DNA of 64,000 bases from Rhizobacter sp. OV335 (GCF_900142965.1 NZ_FRCQ01000003.1:124001-188000); one strand, 5' to 3'; counted from the first letter of the stretch, positions 27,871 through 36,754 are shown. A program made the numbers and translations. The notes: a model not told the origin generated them from the sequence alone.

Positions 27871-27941
27871 GGAAGCTCCTGCGGGCGACGGCACCGTGCC
27901 GTCGATGGCATGCATTCTTCCGCGCCGACGCGCGAAGCGAC

Positions 27942-27977
27942 AGTGGCCCGAAACACCACTTTCGATAGGATCGGGCC
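27942..27977. promoter_or_regulatory. Nested inverted repeats in the isochorismatase/GlxA divergent promoter
   Basis: AGTGG (27942-27946) pairs with CCACT (27956-27960). An overlapping longer pair, GGCCCGA (27945-27951) and TCGGGCC (27971-27977), ends exactly at the regulator start codon. The 107-base gap must hold both promoters, so these are good candidates for the AraC-type operator and for autoregulation. Confidence 0.45.
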
Positions 27978-28955
27978 ATGCCGACAAAAACCGCCTCCGA
28001 GCCGATCCACCGCGTCGCCGTCGTCGCGTTCGACGGCATCAGCCCCTTCCACCTGTCGGTGCCCTGCATGGTGTTCGGCCCCGACATGGCCGGCCCCGGC
28101 GTGCCGCCGTTCCGGCTGCAGGTTTGCGCGAGCGAGCCCGGCCCGCTGCGCACCACGGCCGGCTTCACGATCGGCGCGACGCACCGGCTGGCCGCGCTGG
28201 CGCAGGCGCACACGGTGATCGTCCCGTCGTGGCGCGACGCCGCCGAGCCGGTGCCGCCGGCGCTGCTGCAGGCGTTGCGCCGTGCCCATGCCCGCGGCGC
28301 GCGCGTCGTCGGCCTGTGCGTCGGCGCCTTCGTGCTGGCCGAGGCCGGCCTGCTCGACGGCCGGCCCGCGACCACCCACTGGCACCTGGCGGGCGAGTTC
28401 GCGCGCCGCTTCCCGCAGGTCGACCTGAAGGCCGACGTGCTCTATGTCGACGATGGCGATGTGCTGACCTCGGCCGGCACCGCGGCCGGCATCGACTGCT
28501 GCCTGCACGTGCTGCGCGGCCTCGCCGGCGCCGAGGTCGCGGCGCACGTCGCGCGGCGCATGGTGGTCGCGCCGCACCGGCAGGGCGGGCAGGCGCAGTA
28601 CGTCGAGCAGCCGATGCCGCGCAGCGGTGCCGACGAGCGGCTGGCCGCCGTGATGGGCTGGGCGCTCGCGCGGCTCGACGAGGCCCACAGCCTCGACGCG
28701 CTGGCTGCGCGCGCGGCGATGAGCCGGCGCAGCTTCACGCGGCACTTCCGCCAGGCCACCGGCACGACGGTGCTGCAGTGGCTGCAGAACCAGCGGCTCG
28801 CGCGCGCGCAGCGGCTGCTGGAGACCAGCACGAAGCCGATCGAGGCGGTGGCGATGGAGGCGGGCTTCGGTTCGGCGCTGTCGCTGCGCCAGCTGTTCGC
28901 GGCCCGGCTCGCGATCTCGCCGTCGCAGTACCGCAAGGCGTTCCGCGCGGCTTGA
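27978..28955 (+). CDS. GlxA-family transcriptional regulator (DJ-1/PfpI + AraC)
   Basis: A 325-residue regulator. Residues 10-175 form a DJ-1/PfpI amidotransferase-like sensor with VVGLCVGAFVLAEAGLL, where the Cys sits at the nucleophile elbow. Residues 225-322 form two helix-turn-helix motifs of AraC type (LAARAAMSRRSFTRHFRQATG and AVAMEAGFGSALSLRQLF). Divergent orientation to the isochorismatase gene suggests that gene is its target. The ligand is unknown. Confidence 0.88.
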   Translation: MPTKTASEPIHRVAVVAFDGISPFHLSVPCMVFGPDMAGPGVPPFRLQVCASEPGPLRTTAGFTIGATHRLAALAQAHTVIVPSWRDAAEPVPPALLQALRRAHARGARVVGLCVGAFVLAEAGLLDGRPATTHWHLAGEFARRFPQVDLKADVLYVDDGDVLTSAGTAAGIDCCLHVLRGLAGAEVAAHVARRMVVAPHRQGGQAQYVEQPMPRSGADERLAAVMGWALARLDEAHSLDALAARAAMSRRSFTRHFRQATGTTVLQWLQNQRLARAQRLLETSTKPIEAVAMEAGFGSALSLRQLFAARLAISPSQYRKAFRAA

Positions 28956-29190
28956 AGGGTGTCGGGCAACGACCACACGCCTGCTGGTCGGTGGCCGACC
29001 TGCGGTTTTCCTCGCAGCCGATTCGCGATCCGGGAGGGCACGTGGACGATGGAGCGCAGTTCACCCACAGGAGCCGACCATGATCGCTCGCCCTCGCTCC
29101 CTGCTCACCCTCGCACGGCGTGCAGCGCTGGCGCCGGCGCGCATTTGCGGCCATCATCGCGCTTCCGCTTTTTTTTTCGGGAGCACGGTG

Positions 29191-29997
29191 GTGGCCACAG
29201 AGAACAAGCTCATCCGCGTCGGCGTCGGCGGCTGGACCTTCGAACCCTGGCGCGACAACTTCTTCCCGGCCGGCTGGCCGCATGCGCGCGAGCTCGAGTA
29301 CGCGAGCCGCAAGCTGACCGCGATCGAGGTCAACGGCACCTACTACAGCACGATGAAGCCGGCCACCTTCGCGAAGTGGCACGACGAGACGCCGGACGGC
29401 TTCATGTTCTCGCTGAAGGCCTCGCGCTTCTGCACCAACCGGCGCGTGCTGGCCGAAGCCGGCGACTCGATCCAGCGCTTCATCGGCAGCGGCCTGTCGG
29501 AGCTGCGCTCGAAGCTCGGCCCGGTGGTCTGGCAGTTCGCGCCGACCAAGCGCTTCGATGCGGTGGACTTCGAGGCCTTCCTGAAGCTGCTGCCGGACAG
29601 CGTCGACGGCCGCCCGCTGCGCCACGTGATGGACGTGCGGCACGACAGCTTCCGCGCGCCCGAGTACCTCGCGCTGGCCCGCCGCCATCGGGTTGCGACG
29701 GTGTTCACGCATTCCGCCGACTACCCGTCCTTCGCCGATCTGACAGGTGACTTCCTGTACGCCCGGTTGATGTCGGCCCGCGCCGAGGTGCCGACCGGCT
29801 ACGAGCCCGCGGCGCTCGACGCGATCGCCGGCTGCGCCCGCTGCTGGGCCGCCGGTGACGAGCCCGCCGGCCTGCCGCGTGTCGAGGATCCCCCGCCCGC
29901 GAGCGGCAGCCCGCGCGATGTGTTCATCTTCTTCATCAACGGCGCCAAGGAACGCGCCCCGGCCGGTGCAATGTCACTGATCGAACGACTCGCCTGA
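29191..29997 (+). CDS. DUF72 family protein (YecE-like TIM barrel)
   Basis: A 268-residue protein of the DUF72/YecE family. Typical blocks are IRVGVGGWTFEPWR near the start, EVNGTYYSTMKPATFAKWHDETP, and FIFFINGAKERAPAGAMSLIERL at the end. The start is GTG 29191 with GGGAG 7 bases before it; an upstream ATG at 29080 would add an Arg/Ala-rich leader crossing a run of nine T. Some families are linked to Fe-S proteins, but no reaction is proven. It does not appear to be in an operon. Confidence 0.85.
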   Translation: MATENKLIRVGVGGWTFEPWRDNFFPAGWPHARELEYASRKLTAIEVNGTYYSTMKPATFAKWHDETPDGFMFSLKASRFCTNRRVLAEAGDSIQRFIGSGLSELRSKLGPVVWQFAPTKRFDAVDFEAFLKLLPDSVDGRPLRHVMDVRHDSFRAPEYLALARRHRVATVFTHSADYPSFADLTGDFLYARLMSARAEVPTGYEPAALDAIAGCARCWAAGDEPAGLPRVEDPPPASGSPRDVFIFFINGAKERAPAGAMSLIERLA

Positions 29998-30051
29998 GGC
30001 GCCGGCGCCGGAAATCCACAGTTTCTCGACGATCGCCCGCTACAACTCCCG

Positions 30052-32361
30052 ATGGGGCTGGCGCGGATGGACGATCCCTCTCGCTGGTGTCCCCTGACAT
30101 CCAGCGAGCAGCGTTCCTTGAACACCCCGCAGTTCCGGTTCGGCGAGAACGAGGTCGATCCGGCGACCCGCCAGGTGACCCATGCCGGCCGCAGCCTGCG
30201 CACCGAGCCGAAGGTCTTCGACGTGCTGGTGCTGCTGCTGCGCCAGCGCCATCGCGTGGTCACCAGGCAGGAGCTGCTCGACGCCGTGTGGGGCCGCATG
30301 GTCGTCACCGACGGCGTGATCGCGCGCACCGTGATGAAGGCGCGCAAGCTGATCGGCGATGAGGCGGCCGAGCAGACGATGCTGAAGACGATCCGCCGCG
30401 TCGGCTACCGCTTCGTGGCCGATGTCGAGGAGGTGGTACCGCCCCCTTCGATGCTGGTCGCGGGTGAGACACCCGCCGCGCCGGGTCGGATCGCGGTGCT
30501 GCCGTTCGTCGACGACACCGGCCACCCGCAGCATGCGTGGATCGACCTGGGCCTGATGGCCACCACCGTCAACGAACTGGCGCACGCGATCGGCGCGGCC
30601 GGCGTGGTGCCGGTGGCCGACCTGCTGGGCGCCCTCGGCGCCTGCGATGCCGCAGCGCCGCTGGAAGCCATCGCCGCGAAGCTCGCCAGCGCGCTCGGAC
30701 CGGTCGACGTGGTGCAGGCCAGCCTGTCGTGCGCGGCGCGCCCCGGCGCATTCACGCTGCGCTTCGCCACGGTCGGGGCCTCGTCGACGGGGCCGGGCGG
30801 TGTGCTGGACGGACCGGATCCGGTGCTGCTGTCGCGGCAGCTGGCCCGGCGCATCGGCGCGGCGCTCCCGCAGGCGCGGTCGGCTGGCGAGCCGCCCCTG
30901 CCGCTGTCGGCCGATGCGCGCTTCGCCGCGGCGGCGCAGGCGCGGGGCCTGAAGGCACTCCACGAAGAGCGCTGGGGCAGCGCGGCACGGCTGCTGCGCG
31001 TCGCGCTCGACCTGCTGCCGCACGATCCCGAGCTGCAACTCGACCACGCGTGCTGCCTCGCCGGCCAGCACGACCCGCGTGCACCGGCCCTGCTGCAGGC
31101 CGCGCTGTCCGACGCACGGGAGGCCGGCCACGCAGCCCGTGAACTGCGGGCACTGCACCTGCTCGCGACCTGCCACCACCGTCGCGGCGATTTCGCCGAA
31201 GCCGAACGGCTGCTGGGCGACGGCCTGCGCAGGGCCGAATCCGCGGGCGACGCCGACGCCGAGTTGCAGTTGCTGCTGTCCAGCGCGCAGACGCTCACCT
31301 GCCTCGACAAGTCGGCCATGGCGTCGTGGATGCTCGATCGTGCCGAGCAGCTGTCGCTGCGGCTCGGCAACCCGGTCGCGATGGCGCACCTGCTCGGCGT
31401 GCGCGGGCGGCTTGCGCTGTACCGGGCCGGGGTCGCCGGGGCGCTGGGCAGTTTCGAGGCGGCGGCGCGCTTGAACGAGCAGCACGGCCTGAACGCGGCA
31501 TCCGCCCACGGGCTCGCGCACATCGGCCATTGCCTGCTCGACCTCGGCCGCACGGCCGACGCCGCCGCGCACTACCTGCGCGCGCTCGACCATGCCGAAC
31601 GCTCCGGCAATCCGGTGGCGGTCGCGCTGTGCGGCGTGTGCAGCGTGAAGCACGCCACGCCCGATGCCGCCGACGCGCTGCTGGCCCGCATGCGGCGTGC
31701 CGGCGCCGTGCCGGCGGCGATCGCGCTGGCAGAGGCCTTCGCGCTCGGGCGCCGGGGCCAGCTGCGGCAGGCGGGCGCGGCGCTCGACCGGGCCGAGCAC
31801 GGCATGGAGCACAGCCCCAGCTTCGGCTACCACGTGGCGGTGCTGCGCATCCGCATCCTGGTGCGGCTCGGCCTGCTCGACGAGGCGCTCGAGCTGTGCG
31901 ACGACCTGCGCGCCCGCGCCGCCGGCCGGCTGCAGCGCGCGATGCTCGGCTCGAGCCTGCACCTGCGCGCGCTGGTCGCTGCGGCCGAGGGTTCCGACCG
32001 GTCCGCGCTCGCGCTGCTGCGTGACAGCCTGCGCCAGCAGGGGCCGTCGATGGCGCGCACCGAGGCTTTGCTGGATGCCGTCTGGCTTCACCTGAAGTCG
32101 GGAGATCCGGCCGATGCGCGAATCCTGCTGGGCGAGGCGGCGCCCTTCATGCAGGCGGCCCTGGCGAGCGGCCATGCGCCTGCGCTGTGCGTGCAATCCG
32201 CCTGGCAGGCGACCGTTGACGCGGCCCGGATGATGCTGCGCGACGACGACGACGCACGCTGGCTGCCCAGCCTGCTCGAACTGCGACCTGCGCGCCCGTT
32301 GCCTGCCGTCCACGCCAAGTCGGGCGTGCGGCGTGCAGTGGCCCTCCAGGTCCTGCGGTAG
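30052..32361 (+). CDS. HilA/CadC-like winged-helix regulator with TPR-like C-terminus (first of two)
   Basis: A 769-residue protein. Residues 27-125 are an OmpR/CadC-type winged-helix domain (TEPKVFDVLVLLLRQRHRVV, then GVIARTVMKARKLIGD and IRRVGYRFVAD). There is no receiver domain and no clear membrane helix. Residues 290-740 are helix-rich, with repeating Ala/Leu/Arg pairs resembling TPR arrays. This architecture matches HilA, the SPI-1 T3SS activator, although HilA is shorter. Start uncertain: ATG 30052 or ATG 30067. It is followed 14 bases later by a paralogue and then by T3SS-like genes, which it may control. Confidence 0.75.
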   Translation: MGLARMDDPSRWCPLTSSEQRSLNTPQFRFGENEVDPATRQVTHAGRSLRTEPKVFDVLVLLLRQRHRVVTRQELLDAVWGRMVVTDGVIARTVMKARKLIGDEAAEQTMLKTIRRVGYRFVADVEEVVPPPSMLVAGETPAAPGRIAVLPFVDDTGHPQHAWIDLGLMATTVNELAHAIGAAGVVPVADLLGALGACDAAAPLEAIAAKLASALGPVDVVQASLSCAARPGAFTLRFATVGASSTGPGGVLDGPDPVLLSRQLARRIGAALPQARSAGEPPLPLSADARFAAAAQARGLKALHEERWGSAARLLRVALDLLPHDPELQLDHACCLAGQHDPRAPALLQAALSDAREAGHAARELRALHLLATCHHRRGDFAEAERLLGDGLRRAESAGDADAELQLLLSSAQTLTCLDKSAMASWMLDRAEQLSLRLGNPVAMAHLLGVRGRLALYRAGVAGALGSFEAAARLNEQHGLNAASAHGLAHIGHCLLDLGRTADAAAHYLRALDHAERSGNPVAVALCGVCSVKHATPDAADALLARMRRAGAVPAAIALAEAFALGRRGQLRQAGAALDRAEHGMEHSPSFGYHVAVLRIRILVRLGLLDEALELCDDLRARAAGRLQRAMLGSSLHLRALVAAAEGSDRSALALLRDSLRQQGPSMARTEALLDAVWLHLKSGDPADARILLGEAAPFMQAALASGHAPALCVQSAWQATVDAARMMLRDDDDARWLPSLLELRPARPLPAVHAKSGVRRAVALQVLR

Positions 32362-32375
32362 ACCCTCTCGACGCC

Positions 32376-34640
32376 ATGCCGAACGACGAACTGCAGGTGC
32401 CCCGCGAGCCCGGTTCGTGGCGCTTCGGCGATTTCGAGCTTGACGCGGCGCAGCGCGTGCTGACCCGCGCCGGCTTGCCTGTGCATCTGTCGACCCGTGC
32501 ATTCGAGGTGTTGCGGTATCTCGTGCGCCACCACCCTCGCACCGTCCCGCGAGCCGAACTGCTGGCGCAATGCTGGCCGCAGCGCGAGGTCACCGAGGGT
32601 GCCGTGGCACGCATCATGATGTCGTTGCGCACCGCATTGGGCGATGCCGATCCGCAGCAGGGCTCGATCCGGACGGTGCCGCGCGCCGGTTATCGCTTCG
32701 CCGCACCGGTGCTGGCGCTGGCCGGGAAGCCATTGGCCAGCACGCGGGCGTGCGATGACGCGGCATCGCCACCCGCGGCCGTGCGTGTTGCGGTGCTGCC
32801 GGTGGACAACCGCAGTGCCGACCCGCAGCTGGCCTGGGTCGAGTTGGGCATGGCCTCGTTGCTCGGCACCTGCCTGGAGCAGCTGCACGTCGAAGGTGGG
32901 GTGGCGGTTCGGCAAGCCCTCATGGCATGGGCGGCGCTGCCCCCTGCGTTGCGCGCCGACACGCCGCGGTGCGCCCGCGCGATCGCGCAGTCGCTCGGCG
33001 CGCAGACGGTGCTCGAAGCCCGCCTCGGCCAGCAACAGGGCAGCTGCGTGTTGCACCTGACCCTGCATGGTGACGGTGCCGTGTTGCAGCAGGGCATCGT
33101 GCTCGCCGACGGCGCAGCCGAGGTGGCGCAGGTTGCCGCCGGACTGGTGGCCCGTTGGCTGGACCCGCCGGACGACGCGCACATGCCGATCGGAGCCGAC
33201 CTCGACCTCGGCGATGCGTTCCTGAATGAAGCCTGGCAGCGCGTGCTGCGGCGTGGCAGCGACGAGAGCCTGCTGGAAGCCGAGCACTTGCTCGACATGC
33301 TGTGCGATGCCGGCGCGGACGCACCCGTCGTCGATCTCGAACAGGCGCGCATTGCGCTGCTGCTCGGCCGGCCGCACGCGTCGCAGGCGCTGCAGCGGAT
33401 CGAGGCGCGTGCGGCCCGGCATGGCGACTCGCGCTTGCGGGTCGAGGTCCTGTTGCTGCAGGCGCTGCACCTGGAGCAACTCGGCCAGGCGGTGCAGGCC
33501 CTGGAGGTGTCGCGCGCGGCGGCAGCGCTCGCCGCGGGCCCGCGGTCGTTCGAACTGCCGCTTGAACTGCCGCTTGAACTGCAGTTGCGTGCCGCCGTGG
33601 CGTGCGCCCGCCAGACGACCGAGGCCCAGGCCGGGGTGGCGCGCGCGATGCTGGCGCAGACGATCCGCCGGGTGGAAGTCTGCGGCAATCGCATCCTGTT
33701 GCGCGATGCCTGCGTCGCGCTCGGCCACGCCGCGGCGGCCGACGAGGACGGGGTGGCCGCGCTGAGGCACCATGCGCTGGGCCTGGCCGCCGCGCAGACC
33801 TTGCACGAGTCGGCACGTGCAGCGCCGCTGCTGGGCCTGTCTCACGCCCGCCTGCAGATGGGCCTGCTGAGTGAGGCCCAGGCCCTCGGCGTCGAGGCGC
33901 TGCGCTGTGCCCGCTTGAGCGGCGCCCAGCCGGTCCAGGGGCAGGCTGCCATCGCACTGGCGGGGGCATTGCAGGCGCGGCGCGAGACGCAGGCCTTGCG
34001 CGAGCTGCTGTCGACGCTGGACGACCTGGCGGACGACCGGTCGGTGGCCATGCGGGTGGCACGCGAATCGCGTTGCCGCGCGGTGCTGCTGAGCCTGGCG
34101 GGTCGCCACGATGAAGCGCTGGCGTGCATCGCGCAGGCGCGGCAAGCCAGCCGGCGGCATCCGGTGCTGGCAGCGGTCTGCGTGCAAGACCGCCTGCAGG
34201 TGCTGCTGGCGGCTCGCCGCTTCGACGAGGTGCAGGCGCTGTGCCTGCCCTTGATCGCCTCGGGCACGGCCTGCCTCGATGCCCGCCTCGTGCCTTGGCT
34301 GGAACTCGCGATGGCCTGCTGCGAGCACGTGCTGCAGGCCGATCCCGGGATCGCGTTGCAGCGGCTGGAGGCCTTGCTCGCGCGCAGGGCATCGTCACAG
34401 GCGCATGCGATGGCGGGCCTCGCCGCGGCATGGATCGATCTGGAAGCAGGACGCGTCGCGCACGCGGCCGCGCGGGTCGCCTCGTTGCACGCCTGGACCG
34501 AGCAGTGCCCGGCGGGTCGACGTGTGGCGGCCCGGTTGCAGCAGGCGATGGTCGATGCCGACGGCGCACGGCCGCCCGCCGGCGACCGGCCTGTCGTCGC
34601 GTGGGAGGACCTCCCCCAACTGCTGTGGCAGGCGGCGTAG
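32376..34640 (+). CDS. HilA/CadC-like winged-helix regulator with TPR-like C-terminus (second of two)
   Basis: A 754-residue paralogue of the preceding gene. Residues 14-112 form the winged helix (FGDFELDAAQRVLTRAG, GAVARIMMSLRTALGD, IRTVPRAGYRFAAP). The remainder is a helical TPR-like solenoid rich in Ala, Leu and Gln. The two proteins are clearly diverged outside the DNA-binding domain, so the duplication is old. A 12-base in-frame tandem repeat (33552-33581) encodes ELPLELPLEL. Its stop codon lies in the loop of a 12-bp hairpin shared with the convergent needle-like gene. Confidence 0.75.
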   Translation: MPNDELQVPREPGSWRFGDFELDAAQRVLTRAGLPVHLSTRAFEVLRYLVRHHPRTVPRAELLAQCWPQREVTEGAVARIMMSLRTALGDADPQQGSIRTVPRAGYRFAAPVLALAGKPLASTRACDDAASPPAAVRVAVLPVDNRSADPQLAWVELGMASLLGTCLEQLHVEGGVAVRQALMAWAALPPALRADTPRCARAIAQSLGAQTVLEARLGQQQGSCVLHLTLHGDGAVLQQGIVLADGAAEVAQVAAGLVARWLDPPDDAHMPIGADLDLGDAFLNEAWQRVLRRGSDESLLEAEHLLDMLCDAGADAPVVDLEQARIALLLGRPHASQALQRIEARAARHGDSRLRVEVLLLQALHLEQLGQAVQALEVSRAAAALAAGPRSFELPLELPLELQLRAAVACARQTTEAQAGVARAMLAQTIRRVEVCGNRILLRDACVALGHAAAADEDGVAALRHHALGLAAAQTLHESARAAPLLGLSHARLQMGLLSEAQALGVEALRCARLSGAQPVQGQAAIALAGALQARRETQALRELLSTLDDLADDRSVAMRVARESRCRAVLLSLAGRHDEALACIAQARQASRRHPVLAAVCVQDRLQVLLAARRFDEVQALCLPLIASGTACLDARLVPWLELAMACCEHVLQADPGIALQRLEALLARRASSQAHAMAGLAAAWIDLEAGRVAHAAARVASLHAWTEQCPAGRRVAARLQQAMVDADGARPPAGDRPVVAWEDLPQLLWQAA

Positions 34641-34652
34641 GCCGCCTGCCAC
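34625..34652. terminator. 12-bp perfect hairpin between convergent genes
   Basis: GTGGCAGGCGGC and GCCGCCTGCCAC pair perfectly around GTAG; the TAG in the loop is the stop of the second regulator. It begins 3 bases from the stop of the convergent needle-like gene. No T-run follows on either strand, so its use as a bidirectional transcription barrier or 3' stabiliser is inferred from stem strength and position. Confidence 0.6.
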
Positions 34653-34655
34653 GCG

Positions 34656-34889
34656 TCAGGCGATCTTCCGCGCAGGCGAGACGCAGGCCTCGCCGAAGGA
34701 CTTCTGAATCGAGGAGGAGGCTTCGACGATCATCGTGAATTTGCTCGTCGCCGCCATCAGGAGGAACATGCCGGACGGGCCCACGTCGCCGGCAGACAGC
34801 GAGGTGGTCGCGGTGTTGATGTCCTCCACGGCCGCGTCGACGATGGCTCTGTTGCCGTCGGTGAAGGTGGTGATGGTGTTCTCTGACAA
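34656..34889 (-). CDS. sctF: Probable type III secretion needle protein (SctF-like)
   Basis: A 77-residue protein started by TTG 34889, which has AAGGAG 6 bases upstream; an in-frame ATG at 34919 lacks a site and overlaps the neighbouring gene. It is a polar helix, a GDVGPSG turn, then a hydrophobic/amphipathic C-terminal helix (MFLLMAATSKFTMIVEASSS). Size and helix-turn-helix plan match needle subunits (SctF/PrgI/YscF class), but sequence identity cannot be judged by eye. The main support is its place after sctD and an EscE-like gene, the order of Chlamydia cdsD-E-F. An inner-rod (SctI) protein is an alternative. Confidence 0.55.
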   Translation of the reverse strand: MSENTITTFTDGNRAIVDAAVEDINTATTSLSAGDVGPSGMFLLMAATSKFTMIVEASSSIQKSFGEACVSPARKIA

Positions 34890-34915
34890 GTCGTTCTCCT
34901 TTGAACAAACAAGGA

Positions 34916-35200
34916 TCAATCGCGCCGCGGCGCGAGGTGGGGCAAGGGACCGGCAAGGCTGCCGTCCGGACGGGGAACGTGGACGATGCGCAGGATCTCT
35001 AGCGCCGCATCGGTGGCCCGCGATGCGGCCTCCAGCTGGCGGTAGTGATCGAGCGGGTGCAGGCGCCGCAGCTGCGATCTCAGCGAGGTCTGCAGCGTGG
35101 TCAGCCGGGCGTACAGCGACGCGCGCAGCGCGCCGCTGTCGTCGCGGCCCAGCTGCTCTTCCAGCTCGGTCGTGTAGGTGTAGGGTTTGCGGGGGGTCAT
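34916..35200 (-). CDS. EscE/YscE/SsaE-like type III secretion co-chaperone
   Basis: A 94-residue helical protein. Residues 11-72 form two amphipathic helices (LEEQLGRDDSGALRASL, then HYRQLEAASRATDAALEILR), the pattern of the EscE/YscE/SsaE family that holds needle monomers with a partner chaperone. The C-terminus is Pro-rich. It starts one base after the sctD stop and ends 26 bases before the needle-like start, so the three genes form one operon. The family call rests on pattern plus context. Confidence 0.6.
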   Translation of the reverse strand: MTPRKPYTYTTELEEQLGRDDSGALRASLYARLTTLQTSLRSQLRRLHPLDHYRQLEAASRATDAALEILRIVHVPRPDGSLAGPLPHLAPRRD

Positions 35201-35201
35201 C

Positions 35202-36701
35202 TCATTGCCTCGTGTAGCGCACGCGTTCTCCGCCTTCGAACACCAGTTCGCCGTTCTGGATCGCCGTCAGCGTGCGTCCGGCGATGCGCCCGCCGCGGAT
35301 CACGCGCGTGCCGTCTTCGGTGACCAGGTAGGGGGACGGGCCGCCGACCACCGCCTGCACGACGAAGGGCAGCACCGGTGGGGTGCCGTCGACGTTGGCC
35401 TGCAGCGGCAGCGCGTCGCCCCAGTCGGCGCGGAACTTCTGGTACAGCGCCTGCCACCGGGCCAGCTCGTCGCCGACCAGCTTGCCGTTGAGCACGACCT
35501 CGGGAATTTCGCGGGTGAACGTGATGCGGCGGTTCAGGCCCGCCGTGGTGATCTCGTCCTTCAGGCGCGCCAGCAACGCCTCGGGCAGCAGCACCTCGGA
35601 TTCGAGCTGGTGCAGGCCCGGCACGCGCCGGATGGCCGTCAGCGCGGCGGCATCGGCCACCGCGTCGTTGCGCGCGCCGCCGACGAGCTTCAGCGTGCCG
35701 CCGACCGATGCCGGCGCGAAGTGCAGGCCGGCAGGAATGTCCGCGGCGATCAGCGCTTCCTGCGCGGCGACGATCAGGTCGTCCTGCGCATGCACCTGCA
35801 GTTGCGGTTCGGGCATCTCCGCGTGCAAGTCCTTCAATTCCTTCAGCGCCTTCACCAGCCCGGCCTTCACGGCCGCGGTGGGCACGTAGCCTGCGATGCG
35901 CCAGGCGCCATCAGGCTGCTGCGCGAGCGTGAGCACGTCGTCCAGCGCGAGCCGCTGCAGCAGCTCGGCGAGGACCGCCGGCGGCCCCGGGGGCACGGCC
36001 GATGCCGCCGATGCGGCTTCGGCCGGTTCCGAGGCGGCGCTGGCCGCAGAGGCTGGTGCCGAGGCCGCCGCGGCGACCTCGGTGACCTCGGTGACGGTGG
36101 CGCCGTCATGCCACCACGCGGCCGCGCCGCCGATGATCGACGACAGCAGTGCCGCGGCGATCAGCGCCATGACGGCTCGCCGCGGAATGCGCGGGCGCCG
36201 CGTGCCCGCGATGGACGGGCCGGCGGCGGCCTCGGCCGCATCCGGCGTGCTTGTTTCGCCGGCACCCGGCGCGCCGGGCCCGGCCTCGATCGCGTCGGTC
36301 GTCGCCACGGTGGCAACGGCAGCGAGGTCGCGCACATCGGGCCACTGCGCGTCGGCACTGTCGACGGTGATCCACACGCCGTCGAGTTCGATCGGCATGC
36401 CGGACGCCAGCGGCACGGCCTGGCCCAGCTCGCGCCCCTGGGCATCGAGCACGCGGCCCGCCTCCGGGCGCACCTGCACCGTGCCGGCGTCGATCAGCAG
36501 CGTGGCGTGCAGCGGGGCGATGCGCGGGCCGACCAGGATGATCGAGCCGTCGTCGCTGCTGCCGAGCGTGTACTCGCCGTCGCGCAGCGGCAGCCGGCTG
36601 CCGGCCTGCGCGCCCAGCAGCACGCGCAGTTCGTGCGAATGCTCCGAAGCCGGGGCGGAGCCGGGTTCGACCGGACCTGCCGGCAACGTGGTCTCGCTCA
36701 T
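35202..36701 (-). CDS. sctD: Type III secretion inner-membrane ring protein SctD
   Basis: A 499-residue protein with the SctD/YscD layout. A cytoplasmic FHA-like domain (about residues 22-110; ELRVLLGAQAGSRLPLRDGE, IAPLHATLLI) is followed by an Ala/Pro linker. Then come a single transmembrane helix (about 175-196) and a periplasmic part with BON-like ring-building modules (LLQRLALDDVLTLAQQPDGA, LVGGARNDAVADAAA). The start MSETTLPAG is chosen over a longer Arg/Pro-rich frame. No other secretion-apparatus genes (sctC, J, N, R-V) are in the window, so the remainder of the machine, if any, is elsewhere. Confidence 0.78.
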   Translation of the reverse strand: MSETTLPAGPVEPGSAPASEHSHELRVLLGAQAGSRLPLRDGEYTLGSSDDGSIILVGPRIAPLHATLLIDAGTVQVRPEAGRVLDAQGRELGQAVPLASGMPIELDGVWITVDSADAQWPDVRDLAAVATVATTDAIEAGPGAPGAGETSTPDAAEAAAGPSIAGTRRPRIPRRAVMALIAAALLSSIIGGAAAWWHDGATVTEVTEVAAAASAPASAASAASEPAEAASAASAVPPGPPAVLAELLQRLALDDVLTLAQQPDGAWRIAGYVPTAAVKAGLVKALKELKDLHAEMPEPQLQVHAQDDLIVAAQEALIAADIPAGLHFAPASVGGTLKLVGGARNDAVADAAALTAIRRVPGLHQLESEVLLPEALLARLKDEITTAGLNRRITFTREIPEVVLNGKLVGDELARWQALYQKFRADWGDALPLQANVDGTPPVLPFVVQAVVGGPSPYLVTEDGTRVIRGGRIAGRTLTAIQNGELVFEGGERVRYTRQ

Positions 36702-36754
36702 ATCTCGACCCGCGCGAGCGGCTGGATGTTGACTATGTCGACAACACGAGGTCG

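Noticed and set aside
29080-29190. N-terminal extension of the DUF72 gene crossing nine consecutive T
   Set aside because: The leader is Arg/Ala-rich and GGGAG lies correctly before the inner GTG, so the homopolymer is upstream of the gene rather than a slippery site in it.
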